From RYN-428 sp035551995 (GTDB taxonomy: Bacteria; Planctomycetota; Phycisphaerae; Tepidisphaerales; Tepidisphaeraceae): a DNA stretch of 26,147 nucleotides. Below the pieces are notes generated by a model that saw only the letters and a list, made by a program, of their open reading frames with translations, searched no databases and was not told the DNA's origin. The stretch is taken from assembly GCA_035551995.1 (NCBI GenBank), contig DASZME010000069.1:1-26147 (forward strand), given 5' to 3'. Both the position numbers and the translations under genes were made by a program. Positions 1-9,200 of this stretch are shown here, in pieces (the first letter of the stretch is position 1; the number at the start of each line of letters is the position of its first letter).

Positions 1-140
1 GCCGGTCGATCTTTGAGTACATCGAGGTGTTTTACAATCGCAAACGGCTGCACAGTTCGTTAAACTACATGAGCCCCGAAGCGTTCGAGGCGAGTTTCAA
101 TTAGTCACTTCCCCGCGCCCGCCATACGGGGGGAAGTTCA
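1..140 (+). mobile_element. right end of an IS3-family insertion sequence (partial)
   Basis: The window opens inside the end of an IS3-type element. The transposase tail stops at 104, and 36 bp later the sequence GGGGGGAAGTTCA ends at 140 in the CA dinucleotide typical of IS3-family right ends (TG...CA). Just inside the end, ACTTCCCC (107-114) and GGGGAAGT (130-137) form an inverted pair that could fold as a hairpin. The left end lies outside the window, so the exact boundary and any target duplication cannot be confirmed. Confidence 0.6.
3..104 (+). CDS. IS3-family transposase (OrfB/integrase core), C-terminal fragment
   Basis: Only the last 33 codons are inside the window. The reading frame gives EYIEVFYNRKRLHSSLNYMS followed by PEAFEASFN and a TAG stop. 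The Y-I-E-x-F-Y-N-x-x-R-x-H-S-S-L-x-Y-x-S-P-x-x-F-E pattern is the hallmark of the very C-terminus of the IS3-group DDE integrase domain (rve_3), including the region of the last catalytic-core helix. The start and the DDE residues lie upstream of the window, so activity cannot be judged. Confidence 0.85.
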   Translation, partial: RSIFEYIEVFYNRKRLHSSLNYMSPEAFEASFN

Positions 141-217
141 TATCTTTTACTCTTTCCTGGTGTCATTTGCCGAGGTTGGTGTTCGACGGAAATGCGATGT
201 ATTCAATGGAATGAACA

Positions 218-560
218 ATGGACCTATTATTCAAAGAGGAAGTTTACGCGATAGTCGGCGCCGCGATTGAGGTGCATCGAACTCTCGGAAGTGGTTTTCT
301 TGAACCCGTATATCAGGAAGGCATGGAAATCGAGGTTGATTCTGGAGCCATCGCGTATCAGCCACAGTTCGAACTGCCTCTCCGGTACAAGGGACCCTTG
401 ATGAGAAAGCCCTATTGTGCCGACTTCATCTGCTACGGAAAGATTATCGTTGAGTTAAAGGCGCTTTCTCGAATGTCGGTCATGAGGAAGCTCAAGTGAT
501 CAATATCTAAAGGCGACGGGTATGCGCTTCGGCTTTCTCACTAATTGCGAAGAAATTTGG
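218..560 (+). pseudogene. GxxExxY family protein (PD-(D/E)XK-like), frameshifted
   Basis: The intact part (218-499, 93 codons) begins MDLLFKEEVYAIVGAAIEVH and contains the family signature G-x-x-E-x-x-Y (GFLEPVY), an internal YKG, then YCADFICYGKIIVELKA with the D...ExK pattern of the PDDEXK-like fold. The family normally continues for about 30 more residues. That continuation is present but out of frame: codons from 481 read HEEAQVIN, and codons from 507 read LKATGMRFGFLTN, the usual C-terminal block. Two single-base deletions, near 480 and near 505, explain the break. The true end is unclear and is set approximately. The biological role of this family is not established. Sequencing error in both places is possible but less likely than decay next to an IS. 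Confidence 0.75.
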
Positions 561-611
561 GGAAATTGCACCCGAATCGCGCACCTAAATTGTTTTAGGA
601 GAGAAGGCATA

Positions 612-1022
612 GTGAGACAAGCGATTACTTGCGTACTGATCGGGTTTTTTTGTATAGGTTGTGATCCTTAGCTTGAAATCCGCTGGTTTAACGCGACGTC
701 ACATGGAATTATTTTGAAGGAAGACGGTTATGAAAACTTCTGTGCCGCCCAAAGCGCCATTCAGGTGATCCCGCAGGATTACCGATCGCCTTTAGTTATT
801 GTCTATCGTGGAAAGTCATATAGCTATCAACTTGACCTGCCTGGGCAAGGTTTCTACAGCGTCCCATTCCTCAAGAGCAAATATGTATATCAATTGCAAA
901 TCGAACCCAATTGCAGAATCTTGGTTCTTCCATCGAGCTGCAGGTTTCCGGCGGCCAGCGATATCCCTCAACCGCACGGATTCCCGCTCGTTCCTATATC
1001 AGTGCGAAGCACAAAAAATTAA
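612..1022 (+). pseudogene. small lipoprotein gene interrupted by an in-frame amber codon
   Basis: A GTG start at 612 sits 9 nt after a strong ribosome-binding site AGGAGA (597-602). It encodes VRQAITCVLIGFFCIGC, a short basic start, a hydrophobic stretch and a lipobox-like Cys, then D-P and TAG at 669-671. Exactly the same frame then stays open to 1022 (LEIRWFNATSHGIILKEDG and onward, ending VRSTKN), about 117 more codons. Removing one stop would give a 136-residue lipoprotein. The downstream part alone has only a TTG at 714 and no leader. I do not recognise the mature domain. The -3 position of the lipobox is Cys rather than Leu, so lipidation is probable but not certain. Amber read-through or a sequencing error are alternatives to gene decay. 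Confidence 0.6.
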
Positions 1023-1104
1023 TTTTAGCATCCCCATCGGCGGACTGTATCGGCATCGCTCTGTTCTTTAATGTCTTTCTTCTTCGTGTCCTTAGTGGAT
1101 AATC

Positions 1105-1776
1105 ATGACTTCTGATCCGTTCATATCGACTGCTCCTCAAATCGCCGCGTCGATTCTCTCGGCGGATTTCGCGAAGCTTGGCGCGGAGATCGGCGAGGTT
1201 CTCGCCGGGGGAGCGGATTTTCTTCACCTTGACGTGATGGACGGCCATCTTGTGCCCAACATCAGCCTCGGACCGCCCATCATTAAATCGGCCCGGCCGG
1301 TCACGACCGCATTCTTTGACGCGCATCTGATGATCGATCAGCCGCTGCGATATGCCGAGGCTCATGTGAAGGCCGGCGCGCAGAATATCACCTTTCACGT
1401 GGAGGCGGTGGACGACGTCGCCGCCGCCGCCCAGATGATCAAGACGCTCGGCTGTCGCGTCGGCGTTACGCTCAAGCCGGGGACGCCGGTGGAGCGCCTG
1501 CTCCCGGCCTTGGATGTCGTCGACGTCGTGCTGATCATGAGCGTCGAGCCGGGGTTTGGCGGACAGAAGTTCATGCCGGACATGCTGGCCAAGGCGCGCG
1601 AAGTGCGCCGGCGCATCGGCCCGCATCAGCGCATCGAAATCGACGGCGGCATCCATGTCGGCACGATAAAGGCCGCCCGCGACGCCGGGGTCGATTGGTT
1701 CGTCGTCGGTAGCGGCATCTTCGACCATCCGGATCGTGCGGCGGTCATTGCGGAATTAAAAGAGCAACTACGGTAG
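1105..1776 (+). CDS. rpe: ribulose-phosphate 3-epimerase
   Basis: Interconverts D-ribulose 5-phosphate and D-xylulose 5-phosphate in the cytosolic pentose phosphate pathway (or Calvin cycle where present). The 223-residue length matches the family. Family landmarks are all present: ILSADFAKLG (17-26); HLDVMDGHLVPN (41-52), with metal ligands His41 and Asp43; DAHLMI, with His74; the phosphate/catalytic loop MSVEPGFGGQKF (145-156); and IEIDGGI, with catalytic Asp180. A VVGSGIF phosphate-binding motif lies near the end. The ATG at 1105 has only a weak ribosome-binding site, but the first conserved strand starts at residue 13, so no later start is plausible. The gene lies 27 bp before accD on the same strand and is probably co-transcribed. 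It supplies the same sugar-phosphate pool that feeds the heptose genes further downstream. Confidence 0.95.
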   Translation: MTSDPFISTAPQIAASILSADFAKLGAEIGEVLAGGADFLHLDVMDGHLVPNISLGPPIIKSARPVTTAFFDAHLMIDQPLRYAEAHVKAGAQNITFHVEAVDDVAAAAQMIKTLGCRVGVTLKPGTPVERLLPALDVVDVVLIMSVEPGFGGQKFMPDMLAKAREVRRRIGPHQRIEIDGGIHVGTIKAARDAGVDWFVVGSGIFDHPDRAAVIAELKEQLR

Positions 1777-1803
1777 AATGCCGTCCAAGGAGACCGTTGA
1801 AAA

Positions 1804-2634
1804 ATGTCCCAGGCGCCAAATGAAGGACTTCGCCTCCAGAAGGAAGGCATCCCCGAAGGATTGTGGATGCGCTGCCCCGAGTGCGGAGACATGCTTTTCC
1901 GCAAAGTCGTCGAAGAGGCGCTGCACGTTTGCCCGGGTTGTCAGCATCACTTTCGTCTCAGCGCCCGCCGCCGGATCGATCTGATCGTCGACCTTGGCAC
2001 GTTCGAGGAGCGGTACGCGGATGTTTCGCCGACCGATCCGCTGGAGTTCGTCGATAAGAAATCGTACGCCGACCGATTGAAAAGCGAGCAGGAAAAGACC
2101 GGCAACAACGACGCCGTCGTCTGCGGCAAGGGATTTATCAAGGGCCGGCCGATCATGATGGCGGTGATGGATCCGACGTTCATGATGGGATCGATGGGGA
2201 GCGTGGTGGGCGAAAAAATCACCCGCACGATCGAAGCCGCCGCCGAGGAACAGATTCCGCTGCTGATCGTCAGCTGTTCGGGCGGCGCGCGAATGCAGGA
2301 ATCATCCCTCTCGCTCATGCAGATGGCCAAGACCAGCGCGGCCCTTGGCCGTCTGGACGATGTCGGCGGCGTTTTCATCAGCCTTCTTGCCGATCCCACC
2401 ACGGGCGGCGTAACCGCCAGTTTCGCCATGCTGGGCGATTTTATCATTGCCGAGCCCAAGGCGCTGATTGGCTTTGCCGGCCCCCGAACGATTTGGAATA
2501 CGATTCGGGTTGAATTGCCGGAGGGGTTTCAGCGGTCGGAGTTTCTACAGGAGAAGGGGTTCATCGATTTTGTCGTGCACCGCAAAGATCTGCGAAGCGA
2601 ACTTGCCAGGCTGGTTGACTTTTGCGGAAAATAA
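1804..2634 (+). CDS. accD: acetyl-CoA carboxylase carboxyltransferase subunit beta
   Basis: AccD forms the carboxyltransferase with AccA and transfers CO2 from carboxybiotin to acetyl-CoA, giving malonyl-CoA for fatty-acid synthesis. The 276-residue protein starts with the family's four-cysteine zinc ribbon (C24-x2-C27 and C43-x2-C46; CPEC and CPGC). The crotonase-fold core follows, with SCSGGARMQESSLSLMQMAK and GVTASFAMLGDFIIAEPKAL, and then the GFAGPRTIWNTIR segment. The start is supported by AAGGAG at 1787-1792, 11 nt upstream of the ATG. There is no accA in the window, as is common when the subunits are unlinked. The gene is full length with nothing abnormal. Confidence 0.96.
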   Translation: MSQAPNEGLRLQKEGIPEGLWMRCPECGDMLFRKVVEEALHVCPGCQHHFRLSARRRIDLIVDLGTFEERYADVSPTDPLEFVDKKSYADRLKSEQEKTGNNDAVVCGKGFIKGRPIMMAVMDPTFMMGSMGSVVGEKITRTIEAAAEEQIPLLIVSCSGGARMQESSLSLMQMAKTSAALGRLDDVGGVFISLLADPTTGGVTASFAMLGDFIIAEPKALIGFAGPRTIWNTIRVELPEGFQRSEFLQEKGFIDFVVHRKDLRSELARLVDFCGK

Positions 2635-3213
2635 AAAAGTGTCGGCGGCGCGGATCGCCGAATTCCCAGCATTCGATCCGCGTCGAAAATATCCGCCGGG
2701 CGGACGGTAACAAGAGACGCACCTGAAGCATCACAGCTATCGGAAACGACCCGGCTCAGCGACACCCGCGCCCGACATCGCAATTCCTGACGATCGGCGC
2801 GCGAGACGAATAAACAGGATGTAGATTGTTTTCATAAGACATCGCACAGTATCACGGGGAAACAGCGCGCACCGGACTCAACTATCAAAAAGGCGGATGT
2901 TCTGTTTAACCCGTCTGCACAGGTCCTCATCGCGCCCCTGTAAGTTGAGCATTCGAATCGCATCGTTCGCCGTTATCGCTGGGACATATGAGAGTTACAC
3001 GTCACCAGGCGGGCGGAGGCGCGACCGAGCATTCGCTGACTCACTTTCTAAAACTTGCGAATCGTATTTTTTCATTAGGATTGCGCGAAGAAACTTGATA
3101 AAAGAATTTCGTCGGCTGGGTGTGCTGATTTCGCATTTACAGGGGCCAAAGCCAACCCAACTCTTCGCTATTTTAGATAATTTGTTACGGCTCGAAAGGA
3201 ACTAGAGATCAAA
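2635..3213 (+). other. 579-bp non-coding gap before the giant gene
   Basis: I see no convincing gene here. The only long open frame (2897-3205) has no ribosome-binding site and a low-complexity, Arg/Ser-rich product. A 9-bp stem (CGCGGATCG 2649-2657 with CGATCCGCG 2674-2682) follows accD but lacks a T-tract. A second pair, ATTCGC 3031-3036 and GCGAAT 3057-3062, is followed by six T at 3067-3072 and could be a weak terminator. From about 2820 on the base composition is clearly more AT-rich than the flanking genes, as expected for a promoter region. I could not pick a convincing -35/-10 pair. Confidence 0.5.
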
Positions 3214-6200
3214 ATGTTTATTGGATTTGGTCGGGACAGGCAGCTTCAGTCTACTAAGAAACGAGTGCAATTCAAACGTAATGGACGTCTTAAAGCGGCA
3301 TGTGTCGGCGTCTGCCCGGTCTTGTCCGAGGTACTGGAATCGCGGGTATTGCTCAGTTCGGTAGTCCCGGCGGGATGGACAGATAGTGATATCGGGGCGC
3401 CAGCCAAAGCGGGAAGCGCCACCGTCAATTTCAGCACCGGCGTGTGGACCGTCGCCGGCAATGGAATTGACATCTACAACAAATCCGATCAGTTTAACTT
3501 CGCCAGCGAGAATTTCAGCGGCGATGGAACACTCATCGCCAAAGTAACCAGCGTTACCAATACCAATGTCTGGGCGAAATCCGGCCTGATGTTCCGCGCG
3601 TCGACGGCCGCGGGGGCCCAATTCGCCGATCTGGTCATCACGCCGAAATCCGGCGTCAGTTTCGAATGGCGCACGACGACCAACGGAAGCGCTACGCAGG
3701 TGCAGGTTACCGGCATCGTCGCGCCGCAATGGCTTGAGCTGAAGCGCAGCGGAAACGCCTTCACCGGCTTTTACAGTTCCGACGGCATTACCTGGAAACA
3801 GATCGGGACTACCGAAACGGTTGCCATGCCAACCGGCGCCCTGGCGGGACTGGCCGTGACGGCGATCAGCGGAAGCGCGATCAATACCGTCACTTTTTCC
3901 AATGTGAGCTTCTCCAACACCGGGCCCACCTTCGCGACAGCCGCCGCGGCAACGCCCAATCCAACCACTGGGTTAACCAGCGATCTCTCGGCGGCGGGTT
4001 CAGATTCCGCCGGCGCCGGCAAGCTCATCTACAGTTGGGCGACCGTCGGCACAGAGCCGGGAACAGTCGCGTTTAGCGCGAACCAGAGCAATGCCGCCGG
4101 TAATACGATCGCCACCTTCAGCAAGGCCGGCGTTTATAGTCTGCAAGTGACTGTGATCGACCCATCGGGCTTGAGCGCCACCGGATTTGTCTCGGTGACA
4201 GTCACGGCGCCTTCCGCCGGCGGATTGCCGACAGGCTGGAGCAACGCGAACATCAACTCTCCGAAAATCGCGGGCACGGCGGCATACAGCGGCGGCGCCT
4301 GGACCGTCAGCGGCGGGGGAGCGACGATCGGCGGCACGGCCGATCAATTCGACCTGGCTTCCAAGAGCTTCATTGGCGACGGAATCCTCATCGCCGACGT
4401 GGCGAGTCTTGGCGACACCAACGCCGCCGCCGACGCCGGCGTTATGTTCCGCGCGTCCACGGCCGCGGGGGCTTTGTTCGCCGACGTCGTCGTCACGCCG
4501 AGCGACGGCGTGGTTTTTGGATGGCGCACGTCGACCAACGCCACGGCCTCCACGACCACCGTCACCGGCATCGCCACCCCGCGATGGGTGGAACTGATCC
4601 GCGCCGCCAACAAGTTTTACGCGTATTACAGTTCGGACGGCCTCACCTGGAAACAGATCGGCGCGGCCGAAACCGTCGCCATGAGCGGCGCCGCCCTGGC
4701 CGGCTTGGCCGTCACCGCCCACGATAACACCAAGCAGACCACGGCGGCGTTCACCAACGTCTCGATCGCGGCCAATTCGGCGCCGACCATCGCGACCGCC
4801 GCCGCCGCAAACGCCAATCCCGCCGTTAACTTAAAAACCCAACTCAGCGCCCTGGGCGCCGACGACGGGGGCGAGGCGAATCTCACCTATACATGGAGCG
4901 TCGTCGGCACGGCGCCGGGCACGGTCACCTTCAGCGCCAACGGGACGAACGCCGCCAAGAGCTCGACGGCGACTTTGTCCAAAGCCGGAACCTATACCCT
5001 CCAGGTCAAGATCGCCGATACCGGCGGCTTAAGCGCGACCAGCACGGTCGTCGTCTCCACGGCCGGCGTCATCGCCACGCCGCTGGGCGTTACCGCCGTT
5101 TGGAACGGCGCCGCCGTCGGCGTGTCGTGGCTTTCCACGGCGGGGGCCAATACATACGACGTCTATCGTTCGACCACGCCCGGCGGCGAAGGCGCGACGC
5201 CCATCGCCACCGGGATCACGACCACCAACTATACCGATATCGCAGTCACCGCCGGGCAACAGTATTACTATCAGATCACCGGCGTCGCCTCGACCGGCGG
5301 CGCCCAAGGCGTCCGTAGTTTCGAGGCGGCGTCGCTCGCCAGCCTCCCGACCACTCCAATTATCAGCGAGTTCATGGCCGCCAACAGCAAGACGCTGGCC
5401 GACAGCGGCGGTCAATATGGCGATTGGCTGGAACTCTATAACCCCACCTCATCGACAGTCAGCTTGTCCGGCTACTATCTCAGCGACAAGCTATCCGATC
5501 CAACCTTGTGGAAAATTCCCGCCGTCACGATCGCCGGCGACGGGTTCCTGGTCATCTTCTGTGACGGAACCAATCTCACCAATCCCGCCAACCAGCTTCA
5601 CACGAATTTCTCGTTGAGCAGTTCGGGGGAATCGGTGAGCCTTGTGGCGCCCAACGGAACGACGGTCCTGTCTTCCTACACGTTCCCGGCGCAACTGTCG
5701 GATATCTCCTACGGTATCGCCATGGCTCAGACGACTTCAGGGGGGAAGGTCATCACCAGCTACGGCGCGACAGGCTATCTCAATCCCACGCCGCGGACCG
5801 TCAATGGATCGCTCCTGGGGAGCGCGATCGTCGATCAGCCGACGTTTGATCATAAGGATGGCTTCTACACCTCATCCTTTCAATTGAAGATGAGCGATGA
5901 CGTGGCCGGCGCGAAAATCCGCTATACCCTCGACGGAAGCGCCCCCACGGCCACGACCGGCACGCTTTATACCGGCCCGATCACCATCAGCGGGGAAACG
6001 ATTATTCGTGCCGTCGCGTATGCGCCGAATGAACTGACCAGCGCAGTCAGCGCCGTCACTTATATCTACACGAGCCAGGTCATCACGCAATCGTCCAACG
6101 GCAAAGCTCCGACCGGATGGCCCACAAGCTGGGGAATCAGCACGGTTCATTATGGGATGGATCCGCGCGTCGTGACCAATCCCGCGTACAGCGGGGAGAT

Positions 6201-9200
6201 TCAACAAGATTTGCTGGAGCTGCCGACGTTCTCCATCACGATGAATCTCAACGATCTGTTCAGCCCCACGACCGGCATTTACTCCAATTCCGAAAACGAC
6301 GGCTCCGCCTGGGTGCGCCCCGCGTCCATCGAATTGATCAACCCCAGCGGGGGTCCGGCCGGTTTTCAAGCGAACATCGGACTGGCGATCAAGGGAAACT
6401 ACAGTTCGCGCCATGCCGACGCAAAGCACGGCTTCCGCGTCGAATTCAGCAGCGGCTACGGCGCGTCGGAGCTGGATTATCCATTGTTCGGCGCCAACGC
6501 CGCGCAATCGTTCCAGGAGTTTGACCTTCGGACCGACCAGAACAACTCCTGGAACTTCGGCGATCCGGCAAGCTACATCGGCGTCCGCGACGAATTCAAC
6601 AATCTCACCCTTGCCGCCGAGGGTCAGGCGGCGATGCACTCGCAAATCTGCTTTCTCTATATCAATGGCCAGTTCTGGGGACTCTACGACGCGGTGGAAC
6701 GGCCCGACGACAATTTCGCCGCCAGCTATTTCGGGGGCTCGGCTACCAACTATGACGTGATCAAAGCGAGCGATACATACACGACGGTAGCCGACGACGG
6801 GAACCTTAATGCGTGGTCTCAGTTGTATACGGACGTCACGACGCTGGACATGTCAACGAACGCCAACTATGAAATGATCCAGGGGAACAACGCAAATGGA
6901 ACGCCCAATCCCGCCTATAAGGATCTGCTTGACGTAAACAGTCTCGTGCAGTTCATGCTGTTGTCGTACTATACCGGGAATCTTGATTCGCCGTTCAGTT
7001 CCTTCACCACAACCGATAGTCCCAATAATTTCTATGCCATTCGTCCACAGGATGGGAGCTTCGGATTCCGCTTCGTCGCGACCGACTCGGAGTGGACGCT
7101 GCTTGACGTGAACGCCAATCGTGTCAACGCCAACACCGTCAAGCCCTCCCTCTCCCTCAGCAATCCGGCGGTGTTCTTCCAGAAGCTGGAGGCGAACGCC
7201 GATTTCAAGCAGCTGGTCGCCGATGACGTGGAAAAGGACTTTTTCAACAACGGTCCGATGACGGCGACGGTCGCTTTGGCGAATTTCAAGTCGCTGGTCA
7301 GCCAGGTGCAGGGGCCGGTGGTGGCCGAGTCGGCGCGATGGGGCGATACCCTGCGGGCCAGCCAGCCCTACACGCGCAACGTCGAATGGCAGGCGGAAAT
7401 CAACCGTCTTGAAACGTCCTATTTCCCGCAGCGCACGGGAATCGTGTTGACGCAGCTTAAGAACGCGAAGCTGTTTCCCAGCGTATCCGCTCCCACCTTC
7501 AACCAGAACGGCGGCGCCATTTCGACCGGCTTCCAGCTCAAGATCACCAATCCCGCCACCTCCGGGAAAATCTACTACACCCTCGACGGCTCCGATCCGC
7601 GGACGATTACCGGAGCGCTTTCGGCCTCGGCCCTGCTCTACGTCGGCCCGATCACCCTCGACGGAACCACCGAAGTAAAGAGCGGAATTTTGAACGGAAC
7701 GACATGGAGCCCGATTCTCGATTATACTTTCGCCACCCAAGCCACGAATGTGCGCATCACCGAGTTGGACTACGATCCTTCCACTCCCCCGGCGGGCGCC
7801 GTCGACGCCGACAACGAAGACTATGAATTCATCGAGTTGAAAAACTTCGGCTCACAGCCGGTCGATCTTGACGACGTCACCTTCACCAACGGGATCACCT
7901 ATACCTTCGGAAAGGTCACGCTCGCGCCGGGACAGGTCGGCGTTCTGGTTCACAACCAGGCGGCTTTCCAGGCCCGCTATGGAACGGGCGTCAACATCCT
8001 CGGTTCCTACCAAACCAGCGGCAACAGCTTCAGCAACAGCGGCGAAGAGATCACGCTCGTTGACGCATCGGGACAAGTTCTCGATGACTTCACCTATTCC
8101 CCGACCTGGTATCCCGCCACAAAGGGCGGCGGGTCTTCGCTCGACGTGATCAAGCCGTCGTCGTCTCCCAACCTGAACAATGCCGCCAGCTGGCAACCCA
8201 GCGCTATCGTCGACGGCACGCCCGGCGTTGACGACACGACTCCCACCGCCGCGCCGACGGGCCTGAAGACAACGGCCGGCGCCGAGCAGATCGCCCTGAC
8301 CTGGAATGCCGTCGTCGGCGCCAGCGGGTATGATGTCTATCGCGCGACCGGCGCCGGGGGCGAAGGCTCGGTCCCGTTCAAGACGGGGCTTTCCTCGCCG
8401 GCATTCACCGACACCGGCCTGACCGACGGAAAAACATACTACTATACCGTAACCGCCGTCGATTTTGGCGGGCAAAGCCCCGCCAGCGCCGAAGTACATA
8501 CAGCTCCCATCGCGCCGCTCGTGGCGCCTCCGACGTACAGTCGGAACGGCGGCGTCATCTCCGCAGGCTACCAGTTGACTATTAGCGACCCTTCAATGTC
8601 CGGCACGATCTACTACACCCTCGACGGCTCCGACCCGGAGACGATCGGCGGTACCGCCGTCCCCTATGCGGGGGCCATTACTCTGCAAGCCGGCGCCACC
8701 GAAGTAAAGAGCCGGATCTTAAGCGGATCGACCTGGAGCCCCGTCGTCGATTATACGTTTGGCACCCAAGCCACTAACGTCCGCGTCACCGAACTGGATT
8801 ACGATCCTTCCAATCCCCCGGCGGGTAGCGCCTACACGGTCGACGACTATGAATTCGTCGAGTTGCAAAACTTCGGTTCCCAGCCTGTCGATCTGAACGA
8901 CGTCGCGTTCACCAAGGGAATCTCCTACACCTTCGGCGACCTGACCCTCGCCCCCGGACAGGTCGGCGTCCTGGTGCATAACCTGACTGCCTTCCAGTCC
9001 CGTTATGGAACCGGAACAGGCATCGACATTCTCGGATCGTACCAGACCGGCGGCGGGAGCTTCAGCAACAGCGGCGAAGAAGTCACGCTCATGGACGCCT
9101 CCGGCCAGGTTCTCGAAGACTTCACATACTCCCCGACCTGGTATCCTACCACGGCCGGTAAAGGCCCAAGCCTGGACGTGATCAATCCCTCCTCGTTCCC

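Noticed and set aside
2897..3205. Open frame of 102 codons before the giant gene
   Set aside because: No ribosome-binding site, Arg/Ser-rich composition without domain features, and location in an AT-rich promoter-type region.
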